Shown here in pieces: positions 7,735 through 17,131 of a stretch of 64,000 nucleotides of DNA (positions are counted from its first letter, which is position 1; every line of letters begins with the position of its first letter). Source of the DNA: an uncultured Clostridia bacterium (lineage in GTDB: Bacteria; Bacillota; Clostridia; Oscillospirales; Acutalibacteraceae). The stretch spans positions 186,001 through 250,000 of the forward strand of contig CALWVT010000001.1 of assembly GCA_944385055.1 (NCBI GenBank), read 5' to 3'. The notes beneath the pieces were generated by a model. That model did not search any database. It was not told the origin of the DNA and saw only the letters and a program-made list of their open reading frames with translations. A program made the translations under genes and the position numbers.

Positions 7735-10368
7735 ATGGCAGAATCGTATTTTAACCGGACGCCCGAACAGGCGCTCGCGTCCCTCGACGCCACGGCCCAG
7801 GGCTTAAGCCGGGCGCAGGCCGAGGAACGGCTCGAAAAGTTCGGCAAAAATAAGCTCACCGAGGGGAAAAAGAAAAGCACCCTGCAGGTCTTTTTGGAGC
7901 AATTTAAGGACCTGCTCGTCGTCATTTTGGTGGCGGCGGCCGTGATTTCCCTGATTTCCGGCCAGGGCGAGAGCACCATCGTCATCTTTGTCGTGCTGAT
8001 TTTAAACGCCATTTTAGGCACCGTGCAGTACGTCAAGGCGGAAAAATCCCTCGAAAGCCTCAAGGCGATGAGCTCCCCGACGGCCAAGGTCCTGCGTGAC
8101 GGCGCGCGTGTCGAAATCCCCTCCGAGCAGGTCGTCCCCGGCGACATCCTGTTCCTCGAAGCCGGCGATATGGTTGTCGCCGACGGCCGGGTGCTCGAAA
8201 ATGCGTCGTTAAAGGTCAATGAGAGCTCCTTGACCGGCGAGAGCGTCGATGTGGAAAAGACGTCCGAAACCCTTATGCAGGAGCAGGTTCCGCTCGGTGA
8301 CCGCAAAAATATGGTTTTTTCCGGCTCACTCGTCACGTATGGCCGCGCGACCGTGCTCGTCACGGGCACCGGCATGCAGACGGAGATCGGCCACATCGCC
8401 TCGTTGATGAATGAGACCCAGCAGCGCCGCACACCTTTGCAGCGCAGCCTCGATGATTTCTCGAAAAAGCTCGCCGCCGTCATTTTGATCATCTGCGTCG
8501 GCGTGTTCCTGCTCTCCATTTTGCGCAACGGCATGCCGATCCTCGACTCGTTGATGTTTGCCGTTGCCCTCGCCGTGGCCGCCATCCCGGAGGCGCTTTC
8601 CTCCATTGTGACGATTGTTCAGGCGATGGGGACGCAGAAAATGGCCCGCCAGAATGCGATTATTAAGGATTTGAAGGCCGTTGAAACGCTCGGTTCCGTT
8701 TCTGTCATCTGTTCGGATAAGACCGGTACGCTCACGCAGAACCGCATGCAGGTGCAGAAGCTCTACGCCGACGGCCGCCTGATCGAGGGCGCCGACCCCG
8801 ACCTCGCGAACGACCCGCAGCACCTGCTTGTCAAGATCGGCCTCTTGGCCAGCGACGCGACCACCGATGAGGAAAACGGCACGTTCATCGGCGACCCCAC
8901 CGAGGTTGCCCTCGTCCAGATCGGCGACGCGCTCGGCGTCGAGGAAACGATGTACCGCGAACAGCACCCGCGCTTAGGCGAGCTGCCGTTTGATTCCGAC
9001 CGCAAGCTCATGAGTACGCTGCACGACCTCGACGGCGTGCCGACGCTCCTGACGAAAGGCGCCATCGACGTGCTGCTTTCACGCTGCACGAAAGAGCTGC
9101 GCTCCCAGGGCGAGGTGCCGATGACCGATGAGCGCCGTGCGGAGATTCTCCGCGTCAATGACGCGCTCTCCGAGGAAGGCCTGCGCGTGCTGTCCTTTGC
9201 GTGCCGCCGGCTGCCGGAAATCCGGCCGCTGACGCTCGACGATGAACAGGACTTTACGTTCGTCGGCCTCGTCGCGATGATCGACCCGCCGCGTGAGGAA
9301 TCCATCCAGGCCGTTGCGGACGCAAAGCGCGCCGGCATCCGCACCGTCATGATCACCGGCGACCACAAGGTCACCGCCACCGCCATCGCGCGCCGCATCG
9401 GCATCTTTGAGGACGGCGACGAGGCGCTCGACGGCGTGGAGCTCGACGCCATGACGGACGAGCAGCTCGACGAGCGCCTGCCGCACATCTCCGTTTATGC
9501 GCGCGTTTCGCCGGAGCATAAGATCCGCATCGTTTCGGCTTGGCAGCGCCGCGGCGCCATCGTCTCGATGACGGGCGACGGCGTCAACGATGCCCCCGCG
9601 CTCAAGAAAGCGGATATTGGCGTCGCCATGGGCATTACCGGCACGGAAGTCAGCAAGGACGCCGCTTCCATGATCCTCGCCGACGACAACTTCGCAACGA
9701 TCGTCAAGGCCGTCGTCAACGGCCGCAGCGTCTATAACAATATCCAAAACGCGATCCGCTTCCTGCTTTCGGGCAATATGGCCGCCATTTTGTGCGTGCT
9801 GTTTGCGTCGTTCATGATGCTGCCGAAGCCCTTTGAGGCCGTCCACCTTCTGTTTATCAACCTCTTGACGGATTCCCTGCCCGCTTTGGCCATCGGCATG
9901 GAGCCCGCCCGCCGCGGCCTGCTTGACCAGAAGCCGCGCGACCCGCACAAGAGCATCCTGACCGGCAGCGTCTGGGCCCAGGTCCTCTCCCAGGGCGCTT
10001 TGATCGCCGTCGCGGTCATGGTGGCTTTCTACCTCGGCTATGGCACCAGCCACAACGCGATGGCCGCAAGCACGATGGCATTTGCCACGCTCACACTCGC
10101 GCGCCTGTTCCACGGCTTTAACTGCCGCGCAAAGGAAGGCATCTTCCGGCTGAAGTTTTCGACGAACCTTTACTCGGTCGGCGCGTTTTTCCTGGGCGTC
10201 GCGCTTTTGGCGATCGTCCTGTTTTTACCGGCGCTCGAGGGGTTGTTCCTTGTCTATCCGCTGACGGTTTCCCATATCCTGCAGATCGTGGTCTTGGCGT
10301 TTTTGCCCACGCTCCTCGTCCAGATTTATAAAGCCGTCTGCGATTGGAAGGACCGCAAACGCGCGTAA
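7735..10368 (+). CDS. P-type Ca2+/Mn2+-class ATPase
   Basis: An 877-residue cation pump of the SERCA/PMR1-like P2A group in the cell membrane. Domains in order: N-terminal cation-ATPase segment (1-70), helices 1-2, actuator with [11 protein letters not shown], helices 3-4 with the ion-site AIPEAL, the phosphorylated Asp328 in CSDKTGTLT, the nucleotide domain with [33 protein letters not shown], then six C-terminal helices with [13 protein letters not shown]. The ATG follows AAAGGAG by 8 bases. The Mn2+ riboswitch in the leader suggests a Mn2+ (or Ca2+/Mn2+) exporter rather than a pure Ca2+ pump; this is inference from context. It is monocistronic. Confidence 0.93.
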   Translation: MAESYFNRTPEQALASLDATAQGLSRAQAEERLEKFGKNKLTEGKKKSTLQVFLEQFKDLLVVILVAAAVISLISGQGESTIVIFVVLILNAILGTVQYVKAEKSLESLKAMSSPTAKVLRDGARVEIPSEQVVPGDILFLEAGDMVVADGRVLENASLKVNESSLTGESVDVEKTSETLMQEQVPLGDRKNMVFSGSLVTYGRATVLVTGTGMQTEIGHIASLMNETQQRRTPLQRSLDDFSKKLAAVILIICVGVFLLSILRNGMPILDSLMFAVALAVAAIPEALSSIVTIVQAMGTQKMARQNAIIKDLKAVETLGSVSVICSDKTGTLTQNRMQVQKLYADGRLIEGADPDLANDPQHLLVKIGLLASDATTDEENGTFIGDPTEVALVQIGDALGVEETMYREQHPRLGELPFDSDRKLMSTLHDLDGVPTLLTKGAIDVLLSRCTKELRSQGEVPMTDERRAEILRVNDALSEEGLRVLSFACRRLPEIRPLTLDDEQDFTFVGLVAMIDPPREESIQAVADAKRAGIRTVMITGDHKVTATAIARRIGIFEDGDEALDGVELDAMTDEQLDERLPHISVYARVSPEHKIRIVSAWQRRGAIVSMTGDGVNDAPALKKADIGVAMGITGTEVSKDAASMILADDNFATIVKAVVNGRSVYNNIQNAIRFLLSGNMAAILCVLFASFMMLPKPFEAVHLLFINLLTDSLPALAIGMEPARRGLLDQKPRDPHKSILTGSVWAQVLSQGALIAVAVMVAFYLGYGTSHNAMAASTMAFATLTLARLFHGFNCRAKEGIFRLKFSTNLYSVGAFFLGVALLAIVLFLPALEGLFLVYPLTVSHILQIVVLAFLPTLLVQIYKAVCDWKDRKRA

Positions 10369-10514
10369 GGCCGGCTATATCGTTTTCTGTCTCCGCTTTT
10401 GCCGCAGGCCTTTTTCATACAGCTTTCGAAAAGCACTCTTTGCGCAAATACACGGGTTTCCCTTTTGCAGGGAAACTTCCTGCTGGGCGGCGGGACAGTT
10501 TGCAATGAAAAAAT

Positions 10515-10566
10515 AAACGGGCGGCGCCCCTTGCAAGGTTGTTCCTGCAAGGGGTGCCGCCCGTTT
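10515..10566 (-). terminator. Strong terminator after pta
   Basis: A 21-bp stem with one mismatch: 10515-10535 with 10546-10566. On the minus strand it is followed by TTTATTTTTTC. On the plus strand the tail is not T-rich, so it mainly ends the pta transcript, though the hairpin may also stop the ATPase one. The rest of 10369-10514 holds no gene. Confidence 0.85.
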
Positions 10567-10596
10567 CATAATTATAGAGGATATAGATTTTATGAC

Positions 10597-11571
10597 TTAT
10601 TTAAGCGCCGCCGTGATGATGGCCATCTTGTAGACCTCGTCGGCGTTGCAGCCGCGGGACAGGTCGTTGATCGGCGCGTTGAGGCCGGCCATGACCGGGC
10701 CGATTGCCTCGAAGCCGCCAAAGCGCTGTGCCATCTTGTAGGCGATATTGCCCGCGTTGATTTCCGGGAAAATAAACACGTTTGCGTGGCCTGCCACCTT
10801 GGAATCCGGCGCCTTTAAGGCCGCCACTTCCGGCACGAACGCGCAGTCAAACTGGAATTCGCCGTCGACGTCGTAATCCGGGTGCAGCGCCTGCAGCTTT
10901 GCCGTTGCGGAGCGGACCTTGTCGACGCTCTCGCCCTTGCCGGAACCTTTCGAGCTGTACGACAGCATTGCCACACGCGGTTCCATGCCGAACACGCGCG
11001 CCGTTTCCGCCGTGCCCTGGGCAATCTCCACGAGCTCGTCGTCGGTCGGGTCGATATTGATTGCGCAGTCGCCCATCGCGTAGATTTCTTCGCTGCCGTC
11101 GGCCTTCGGGCGGTGCAGGATAAAGCAGCTCGTCACGATCTTGTGGCCGGGCTTGCATTTGACAAGCTGCAGCGCCGGACGGACCGTGTCCGCCGTCGAA
11201 TACGTCGCGCCGCCGAGCAGCGCGTCGGCATATCCCATCTTGACGTACATCGTGCCAAAGTAGTTCGATTTCTTGAGGTTCGCGCGGCACGTCGCCTCGT
11301 CCATCTTGCCGCGGCGCAGCTCAACCATCGTCGCAACCATCTTTTCAAAATCCGGGAACGTGTTGATGTCGACAATCTCAATGCCGTCGATGTCAATACC
11401 CGCAGCTTTTGCGGCCGCGGTTACCTCCTCCGGCACACCGATGAGCACCGGCGTCAGAAAGCCCTCCTTGTGCAGACGGCTGGCTGCCGTTTGGATGCGG
11501 GCGTCGCATCCTTCCGTGAAAACGATGCGGCGCGGGTTCTGCTTTAAGGTTTCTATCATTTTTTCTAACAT
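10597..11571 (-). CDS. pta: Phosphate acetyltransferase
   Basis: Interconverts acetyl-CoA and acetyl phosphate. With acetate kinase it yields ATP during fermentation; ackA is not in this window. The 324 residues are the short, single-domain form usual in Firmicutes. Visible family motifs are [79 protein letters not shown] and [18 protein letters not shown]. The gene stands alone, with its own promoter and a strong terminator. Confidence 0.97.
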   Translation of the reverse strand: MLEKMIETLKQNPRRIVFTEGCDARIQTAASRLHKEGFLTPVLIGVPEEVTAAAKAAGIDIDGIEIVDINTFPDFEKMVATMVELRRGKMDEATCRANLKKSNYFGTMYVKMGYADALLGGATYSTADTVRPALQLVKCKPGHKIVTSCFILHRPKADGSEEIYAMGDCAINIDPTDDELVEIAQGTAETARVFGMEPRVAMLSYSSKGSGKGESVDKVRSATAKLQALHPDYDVDGEFQFDCAFVPEVAALKAPDSKVAGHANVFIFPEINAGNIAYKMAQRFGGFEAIGPVMAGLNAPINDLSRGCNADEVYKMAIITAALK

Positions 11572-11630
11572 AATTCCCTACATTCCTTTGCCAATAAATT
11601 TGCCAGAATTCCTCCCGGCTTTTCGTTCAT

Positions 11631-11659
11631 ATTATACACCCACGATTTTCAAAATCCAA
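11631..11659 (-). promoter_or_regulatory. pta promoter
   Basis: On the minus strand, TTGGAT (11659-11654) and TATAAT (11636-11631) are 17 bases apart, 60 bases before the pta ATG. Confidence 0.7.
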
Positions 11660-11794
11660 GGGTTCCCCCTGTAATTTCCTTCGGCTTTTTTAGAAAAATT
11701 TTTTGCCCTGCCGCCTTTCTTTTCCGCGATTTGCCATATGGCCGCGGCCTTGCGGGAATGGAGCGTTTTCTTTGCGAAAAATCGCGGCGGGCGG

Positions 11795-11985
11795 TTGCTT
11801 TTTTGGCGCGGGCATGGTATAATACACCGTGCGCGGTTTGCGCAGGAAAATTTTTAGTTCACACGCCGCACCGGCATAGGACGGTGCTGCCGGCCGTTTC
11901 CGAAGCGAAAACAAGTGAGGAAAAGGCGGGCGGTCTCCGGTGCCGAAGGCGCGGCGGAGGAAAAACCAAGGAGGAACTTTTAAAA
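11795..11985 (+). promoter_or_regulatory. rpsB promoter and long leader
   Basis: TTGCTT (11795-11800) and TATAAT (11818-11823) with a 17-base spacer give a leader of about 155 bases before rpsB. The leader can form a small hairpin with arms GCACCG and CGGTGC. A leader of this size before rpsB could hold an S2 autoregulatory site, but I do not recognise a known motif. The AT-rich part upstream (11572-11790) has only the divergent pta promoter. Confidence 0.6.
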
Positions 11986-12732
11986 ATGGCAATCGTATCT
12001 ATGAAGCAGCTGCTCGAAGCCGGTGTCCATTTCGGCCACCAGACCCGCCGTTGGAACCCGAAGATGAAGCCCTATATCTTCACGGAGCGCAACGGGATCT
12101 ACATTATCGACCTGCAGAAGACGGTCCGCAAGCTCGAGGAAGCGTACAACTTTGTGCGCAGCCTCGCCGCGGAAGGCAAGAACGTGCTGTTTGTCGGCAC
12201 GAAGAAGCAGGCCCAGGAGTCCATCCGCGAAGAGGCTGAGCGCGCCGGCGCTTACTACGTCAACGCCCGCTGGCTCGGCGGCATGCTGACGAACTTCCGC
12301 ACGATCCGCCGCCGCATCGACCGCTTAAACCAGCTCAAGACGATGCAGGAGGATGGCACGTTCGATCTGCTGCCGAAGAAGGAAGTCGTCAAGTTGAACC
12401 TCGAGATTGAAAAGCTCGAGAAGTTCATGGGCGGCATCAAAGACATGAAGACGCTCCCGGCTGCGCTGTTCATCGTTGACCCGAGAAAAGAGCACATCGC
12501 CGTCACGGAAGCCCGCAAGCTCCACATCCCGATCATCGCGATCGTCGACACGAACTGCGACCCGGACGAGATCGATTACGTCATCCCCGGCAACGACGAC
12601 GCCATCCGCGCCGTGCGCCTGATCTCCGCCACGATGGCCAACGCCCTGATCGAGGGCCGCGAAGGCCAGGAAGGCGAGGCCGAGGGCGAAGAGGGGAAAG
12701 ACGAAGCCCCTGCCGAGAAGGACGCCGAATAA
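11986..12732 (+). CDS. rpsB: Small ribosomal subunit protein uS2
   Basis: Component of the 30S subunit, needed for S1/uS1 attachment and initiation. 248 residues; near-invariant stretches are [50 protein letters not shown] and [14 protein letters not shown]. The acidic C-terminal tail (Glu/Ala-rich, about 25 residues) is typical. The start ATG 11986 has AAGGAGG upstream; the open frame extends further 5' but without support. It is followed by tsf after 62 bases, the usual rpsB-tsf pair. Confidence 0.98.
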   Translation: MAIVSMKQLLEAGVHFGHQTRRWNPKMKPYIFTERNGIYIIDLQKTVRKLEEAYNFVRSLAAEGKNVLFVGTKKQAQESIREEAERAGAYYVNARWLGGMLTNFRTIRRRIDRLNQLKTMQEDGTFDLLPKKEVVKLNLEIEKLEKFMGGIKDMKTLPAALFIVDPRKEHIAVTEARKLHIPIIAIVDTNCDPDEIDYVIPGNDDAIRAVRLISATMANALIEGREGQEGEAEGEEGKDEAPAEKDAE

Positions 12733-12794
12733 GTTTTGAAGATCCATCCGGAATGAAAAACTTTTGAGCATACAATAAAAGGAGATACGCTAAC

Positions 12795-13709
12795 ATGGCT
12801 TTTACAGCAAAAGATGTCAAGGAACTGCGCGAGAAGACCGGCTGCGGCATGATGGACTGCAAGAAGGCCCTGACGGCTTCGGACGGCGACATGGACAAAG
12901 CGCTCGATTACCTGCGTGAAAAGGGCCTGGCTGCCGCCACGAAGAAGGCTGGCCGCATCGCGGCCGAAGGTGTCGCTTATGCGGCTACCTCGGCGGACGG
13001 CAAGGTCGGCGTCGCCATCGAAGTCAACGCGGAAACCGACTTTGTCGCGAAGAACGCTTCCTTCAACGAGTTCGTGCAGACGTGCGCCCAGACGGTCATG
13101 GACCAGAACCCCGCGGACGTTGAAGCGCTGCTCGCCTGCAAGGCATCCGGTTCCGAAGAGACCATCGACGAAATCCTCAAGGAGAAGATCCTGACGATCG
13201 GCGAGAACATCAAGGTCCGCCGCTTTGCGCGCATGGAGGGCCACGTCGCTTCCTATATCCATGCAGGCGGCAAGATCTGCGTCCTCGTTTCCTTCGACAC
13301 GACCGATGAGGTCGCCGCGAAGCCGGAATTCGAAGAGTATGCGAAGAACATCGGCATGCAGATCGCTGCGATGAACCCGCAGTACCTCGACGAGGCCCAT
13401 ATCCCGGCCGACGTCGTCGAGCATGAGAAGAAGATTGCGACCGAGCAGGCCGCGAACTCCGGCAAGCCCGCCAACGTCATCGAGAAGATGGTCGCCGGCA
13501 AGGTCAAGAAGACCTTCAAGGAGATCTGCCTTGTCGACCAGGCGTACGTCAAGGAGGGCAAGCAGTCCGTGCAGCAGTACACGGATTCCGTTGCGAAGGA
13601 ACTCGGCGGCAAGATCGCGATCACGGGCTATGTCCGCTTCGAAAAGGGCGAGGGCCTCGAGAAGCGCCAGGACAACTTTGCCGAGGAAATCGCCGGCATG
13701 GTGAAATAA
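12795..13709 (+). CDS. tsf: Elongation factor Ts
   Basis: Guanine nucleotide exchange factor for EF-Tu. It has 304 residues with an N-terminal UBA-like domain containing the family signature LREKTGCGMMDCKKAL (about 11-26), followed by two core subdomains (VEVNAETDF-type stretch near 75, MEGHVASYIH near 145). The ATG follows an AAAGGAGAT site. It shares a transcript with rpsB and ends at a strong terminator. Confidence 0.98.
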   Translation: MAFTAKDVKELREKTGCGMMDCKKALTASDGDMDKALDYLREKGLAAATKKAGRIAAEGVAYAATSADGKVGVAIEVNAETDFVAKNASFNEFVQTCAQTVMDQNPADVEALLACKASGSEETIDEILKEKILTIGENIKVRRFARMEGHVASYIHAGGKICVLVSFDTTDEVAAKPEFEEYAKNIGMQIAAMNPQYLDEAHIPADVVEHEKKIATEQAANSGKPANVIEKMVAGKVKKTFKEICLVDQAYVKEGKQSVQQYTDSVAKELGGKIAITGYVRFEKGEGLEKRQDNFAEEIAGMVK

Positions 13710-13739
13710 GAATACCCCACAAACGTTTTAAAAATTCGA

Positions 13740-13778
13740 TGCAGCGGCAAGGAGGGCTTCTTTGCCGCTGCATTTTTG
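13740..13778 (+). terminator. Terminator of rpsB-tsf
   Basis: TGCAGCGGCAA (13740-13750) pairs perfectly with TTGCCGCTGCA (13762-13772), followed by five T. Confidence 0.9.
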
Positions 13779-13795
13779 ATTTCGGAGGGAAAACC

Positions 13796-14425
13796 ATGGA
13801 GCAAACCGCAGTGCACATCCTCGATTATTTAAAGCGGACGTATGACCCCGAGGTGATCCTCGTGTATGGTTCCTTCGCGCAGGGGAGAAACGGCCCGCAC
13901 AGCGATTTTGATGCGTGCGTGCTCACAAAAAATGCCGAGCGCACCTACGACAATTCGAAGATCGATGGCACGGTTCTCGATGTGTTCCTTTATTCGCCGG
14001 AAGCCATCGAAAAGACGTTTCAGCCGGAAGCGTTCGTGCAGCTTTCGGACGCGAAAATTGTACTCGACCGCCACGGCCTGGCCGCCAAAATGCAGCGCGC
14101 CGTGCGGACATATATCGAACAGTTCCCAAAAAAGACGCCGCAGGAGCTCGATCATCTGCTTGCCTGGTGCGATAAAATGCTTGACCGTGCGCGCCGCGGC
14201 GACGCCGAGGGGGATTACCGCTGGCATTGGCTTCTCTTTGATAGCCTTGAAATTTATTTTCAGCTGCGCGGGGAATTCTATTTTGGCCCGCGCAAAGGCC
14301 TGCAGCTGCTGCAGGAGCAGGACCCTGCAGCGTTTGCCGTCTATGCCCGCGCGCTGCACACGTTTCAATGGGATGCACTCGCCGCATGGGTGCAGCTGCT
14401 GCACACCCGCCGGCAAAGCGCGTAA
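13796..14425 (+). CDS. Nucleotidyltransferase-domain protein
   Basis: A 209-residue protein with an N-terminal MNT-type nucleotidyltransferase fold. The motif VYGSFAQGRNGPHSDFDACV (about 23-42) holds the GS and DxD-type metal ligands; VLDVFLYS follows as the usual third acidic strand. The rest is helical and resembles the substrate domain found in aminoglycoside-type or HEPN-linked nucleotidyltransferases (YFQLRGEFYFGPRKGLQLL). It may adenylylate a small molecule or a protein; the target is unknown. The start ATG 13796 has GGAGG 8 bases upstream. It lies between two terminators, and no HEPN partner is present. Confidence 0.75.
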   Translation: MEQTAVHILDYLKRTYDPEVILVYGSFAQGRNGPHSDFDACVLTKNAERTYDNSKIDGTVLDVFLYSPEAIEKTFQPEAFVQLSDAKIVLDRHGLAAKMQRAVRTYIEQFPKKTPQELDHLLAWCDKMLDRARRGDAEGDYRWHWLLFDSLEIYFQLRGEFYFGPRKGLQLLQEQDPAAFAVYARALHTFQWDALAAWVQLLHTRRQSA

Positions 14426-14440
14426 ATGGATTCCGTACAA

Positions 14441-14485
14441 AAGACGGCGCCATCGCTTTAAAAAGGCGATGGCGCCGTCTTGGGG
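14441..14485. terminator. Bidirectional hairpin terminator
   Basis: A perfect 16-bp stem: 14441-14456 with 14466-14481. Convergent genes end on each side. The loop holds A and T runs and TTTT follows on the minus strand. Confidence 0.8.
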
Positions 14486-14486
14486 T

Positions 14487-14879
14487 TTATTCGGCTTTTG
14501 CGCGTGTCTGCAGAAGGTCCAAAACCGGTTTGTCGGCAGGGCAGAACGAAAACTGCGGGATTTCCTCGGGCAGGATCCAGCGCAGGTCGGCGTGCTCCAG
14601 CCGCTGCGGCGGCCCCTGGACAATCGTCGCCGAAAACAGCGTCAAATGCACCGTCATGTCCGGATATTCGTGCACCGTCTCCCAAAACACCGGCCCGACA
14701 TCGATGGCAATCGCGAGCTCTTCGCGGCATTCCCGCTGCAGCGCCTGTTCCTTCGTCTCGCCGGGCTCCACTTTTCCGCCGACAAATTCCCACAAAAGCC
14801 CGCGCGCTTTATTGGCGGGCCGCTGGCAGATTAAAAACCGGTCCCCGTCCCACAAAAGCGCCGCCACCACTTCCGTCAT
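14487..14879 (-). CDS. Nudix hydrolase (MutT-like)
   Basis: A 130-residue pyrophosphohydrolase. The Nudix box runs from Gly35 to about residue 57 (GGKVEPGETKEQALQRE, then CREEL), with Ala in place of the last Gly. The short N-terminal strand VVAALLWDGDRFLICQRP and the length match 8-oxo-dGTP diphosphatases that clean the nucleotide pool, but Nudix substrates are hard to assign. AAGGAGG precedes the ATG by 8 bases. It is convergent with the nucleotidyltransferase gene. Confidence 0.85.
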   Translation of the reverse strand: MTEVVAALLWDGDRFLICQRPANKARGLLWEFVGGKVEPGETKEQALQRECREELAIAIDVGPVFWETVHEYPDMTVHLTLFSATIVQGPPQRLEHADLRWILPEEIPQFSFCPADKPVLDLLQTRAKAE

Positions 14880-14984
14880 TTGCGCAGCCTCCTTTTTAAA
14901 ACGACAAGTTTTCTATGAAACCAAAAAAGAAAGCGCACCCCTTTTCAGGAAAGTGCGCCGCGGATGTGTATGTGTTTGGATCCA

Positions 14985-15058
14985 TGGAGCAGGAGACGGG
15001 AATCGAACCCGCATTCTCAGCTTGGGAAGCTGATGTTCTACCACTGAACTACTCCTGC
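14985..15058 (-). tRNA. tRNA-Gly(CCC)
   Basis: 74 bases with encoded CCA. The acceptor stem GCAGGAG/CTCCTGC is perfect, the anticodon loop is TTCCCAA, and the T-arm contains TTCGATT. The discriminator is U, as expected for glycine. It is the second of a two-tRNA unit. Confidence 0.95.
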
Positions 15059-15097
15059 AAATGAGGCAGAAGCACAAATCCCGTGCCCCTGCCGTTT

Positions 15098-15174
15098 TGG
15101 TGAACCATCGGGGATTCGAACCCCGGACACCCTGATTAAAAGTCAGGTGCTCTACCGACTGAGCTAATGATTCA
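15098..15174 (-). tRNA. tRNA-Lys(UUU)
   Basis: 77 bases with encoded CCA. The anticodon loop is CTTTTAA between CCTGA and TCAGG. The acceptor stem TGAATCA/TGGTTCA has one U-G pair. The first base is U rather than the more usual G. It is transcribed before tRNA-Gly, 39 bases apart. Confidence 0.93.
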
Positions 15175-15199
15175 TTGCGCTGTGTCGAACAGCTTTACT

Positions 15200-15228
15200 A
15201 TTGTAACAGGTTTTCGGGAGTTTGTCAA
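15200..15228 (-). promoter_or_regulatory. Promoter of the tRNA-Lys/tRNA-Gly unit
   Basis: On the minus strand TTGACA (15228-15223) and TACAAT (15205-15200) are 17 bases apart, starting RNA a few bases to about 20 bases before tRNA-Lys. Confidence 0.8.
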
Positions 15229-15262
15229 CTGCAAATCACAGGAAAGCAAAAATTTTTGCCGC

Positions 15263-15973
15263 TCATTCGTTGTAGAAAATCCGGTACGCTTCCTCACATA
15301 GGATTTTGGCGCGGGCGCGGTAGTCCGGCATGCAGCGTTCCAGCACGGCGTAAAACGCCTTCGAGTGGTCCGCGTGCAGGAAATGGGAAAACTCGTGCAT
15401 CGCCACCGCCTCAATGCATGGATACGGCGTTTCCAAAAGCCGTGTGGAAAAGGTCACGGCCTTCCGCGCGGGATTGCAGCTGCCCCAGCGCGACACCATG
15501 CGGCGCTGCCGCAGCTGGACGCCTTCCGGCAGCGGGAACTGCTGGGCCAAAAGCCGCTCACGCGCAGTGTTTGCGGCTTTTTGGAACACGCATTCCCCGG
15601 CTTTCCGCAGCCAGGCCGGCACGAGCTTTTTCGGGTCCCCAGGCCCGCACAGCAGCGCTCCGCCCTCTGCCGCGACGCCGGGCGTGCGCACCCGTTTTAG
15701 CGTGTAAAACCGCCCCAGCAGCCGGAACGTCTCACCTTCTACGAAGGCTTTCGGCGGCGGTGCCTGCTGCTGCCGGCGCAGCAACGCCTCGCGCGTGCGC
15801 AGCAAAAACGCCTCTTTTTCATGCAGAACCTGCAGCACATACGCTTTCGGCACCCGTGCCGGCGCGGAGACAAAAATGCTCCCGTCCTTTTGAATGTGCA
15901 GGTTGATGTTTTTAATCCGTTTGCGCACCAGTGTGAACGGTATGGTTTGTCCACCCAATACGATCTCGTCCAT
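15263..15973 (-). CDS. YgjP-like (DUF45) metallopeptidase
   Basis: A 236-residue protein with the YgjP-like zinc metallopeptidase domain. The motif AMHEFSHFLHADHSKAFY holds HExxH and the third His, and is preceded by RWGSCNP, which is highly typical of this family. The N-terminal ~100 residues are beta-rich. Cellular role and substrates are unknown for most members. The start ATG 15973 has GGGAGG 5 bases upstream; the open frame to 16030 lacks a ribosome site. The gene has a consensus promoter and a 140-base leader with a stable hairpin. Confidence 0.85.
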   Translation of the reverse strand: MDEIVLGGQTIPFTLVRKRIKNINLHIQKDGSIFVSAPARVPKAYVLQVLHEKEAFLLRTREALLRRQQQAPPPKAFVEGETFRLLGRFYTLKRVRTPGVAAEGGALLCGPGDPKKLVPAWLRKAGECVFQKAANTARERLLAQQFPLPEGVQLRQRRMVSRWGSCNPARKAVTFSTRLLETPYPCIEAVAMHEFSHFLHADHSKAFYAVLERCMPDYRARAKILCEEAYRIFYNE

Positions 15974-15990
15974 CGGTTCCTCCCAAAACG

Positions 15991-16027
15991 CCGGAAGGCC
16001 AGACGGGAATCCCATCCGGCCTTCCGG
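15991..16027 (-). promoter_or_regulatory. Stable hairpin in the YgjP leader
   Basis: CCGGAAGGCC (15991-16000) pairs perfectly with GGCCTTCCGG (16018-16027), and the inner bases pair further. On the minus strand it ends a few bases before the GGGAGG ribosome site, with only TTTT between. It could be a weak attenuator or a translation control element; this is inference. Confidence 0.45.
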
Positions 16028-16108
16028 CAATGTATAACGTCACAAACATGAGCGAAGCATAAGAGCTTGTCGATCCAGGAATGGCACCCTTTTTACAAAG
16101 GAATACGC

Positions 16109-16150
16109 TTTGTGCGCTTATAGTATACCGCACAAATGAGATTATGTCAA
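16109..16150 (-). promoter_or_regulatory. YgjP promoter with an 8-bp inverted repeat
   Basis: On the minus strand TTGACA (16150-16145) and TATACT (16127-16122) are 17 bases apart. The arms TTTGTGCG (16109-16116) and CGCACAAA (16129-16136) are perfect and flank the -10 box, so a repressor site is likely. The regulator is unknown. Confidence 0.6.
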
Positions 16151-16298
16151 CTCCATAACGGCTCTATCCGCTCTATCCCGCTTGCGTGTCCGGGCTTTGA
16201 CGAAAAAAACGCGCAAAGAAAATCTTTTTTGCACAAGGCCCTTTTCTTTTTTGTATAAATCCGGTATACTGAGTCTAAGGAATAGGGGGATAAAAGGT

Positions 16299-17084
16299 AT
16301 GATCGGTTCCATTTTGGGCGACATCGCCGGGTCACGCTTCGAATTCAGCCGTCCCAGCAATTTCAATTGGCAGACGGAAGAGCTGTTTGCGCCGGACTGC
16401 CGCTACACGGACGACACGGTGATGACCGTGGCGACAAAATACGCCATCTTGATGGGGCACAGCTACGAAAATGCGTACCGTACCTTCGGTAAGCGCTATC
16501 CGAACGTCGGCTACGGCGCAATGTTTCAGGATTGGCTGCACTCTTCGAACCGCCGCCCTTACCAAAGCTGCGGCAACGGCGCGGCCATGCGCGCGGGCGT
16601 CATCGGCGAGTATTTTGATACCCTTGAGGAGGTCGAGCGCCAGGCCGCTTTGAGCGCCCAGTGTACGCACAATCACCCGGAAGGCATCAAAGGCGCCAAA
16701 GCCGCGGCGGTCGGCGTCTTTTTGGCGCGGATCGGCTGCAGCAAAAAGGAAATCCAGCGCGTGATCGAGAAGCGTTACGGTTACGCCCTCAAAGCCCCCC
16801 TGGTGCTGCGCCGCCCATTTTCAAAGGTCCGCCTGACCTGCCAGGCGACGATGCCGCTGGCTTTCCGCTGCTTTTTGGAAAGCCACGATTATGAGAGCTG
16901 CATCCGCAATGTCTTTAGCTGCCTGTGCGATACCGATACGGTCGGCTGCATCGCAGGCGGCTTTGCGGAAGCCTTTTACCACACCACCGGGTTCGACAAC
17001 GACCGCCTTTTGCGGCGCTATCTGATTAAGCCGCTCGCGGTCGGAAAGCCGGACACCGTTTTGTACGATTGGGCTGTGCGATGA
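16299..17084 (+). CDS. ADP-ribosylglycohydrolase
   Basis: A 261-residue ARH-fold hydrolase that removes ADP-ribose from proteins or small molecules. Metal-binding motifs are in place: GDIAGSRFE near the start, YTDDTVMTVA (about 33-42), SCGNGAAMRAG (about 88-98), and CDTDTVGCIAGGFAEA (about 209-224). The start ATG 16299 follows an AGGGGGATAAAAGG stretch and a TATACT box at 16265; the frame upstream of it has no support. The next gene starts 48 bases later on the same strand and is probably co-transcribed. The substrate is unknown; possible roles are reversal of ADP-ribosylation or ADP-ribose salvage. Confidence 0.88.
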   Translation: MIGSILGDIAGSRFEFSRPSNFNWQTEELFAPDCRYTDDTVMTVATKYAILMGHSYENAYRTFGKRYPNVGYGAMFQDWLHSSNRRPYQSCGNGAAMRAGVIGEYFDTLEEVERQAALSAQCTHNHPEGIKGAKAAAVGVFLARIGCSKKEIQRVIEKRYGYALKAPLVLRRPFSKVRLTCQATMPLAFRCFLESHDYESCIRNVFSCLCDTDTVGCIAGGFAEAFYHTTGFDNDRLLRRYLIKPLAVGKPDTVLYDWAVR

Positions 17085-17131
17085 GCCCGCCCCCGCATTG
17101 CGGCGGGGAAGAGAGAAAGAGGGAACTATTC

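Noticed and set aside
10369-10514. Possible small gene between the ATPase and pta
   Set aside because: No ribosome site or conserved short frame on either strand; only the pta terminator is clear.
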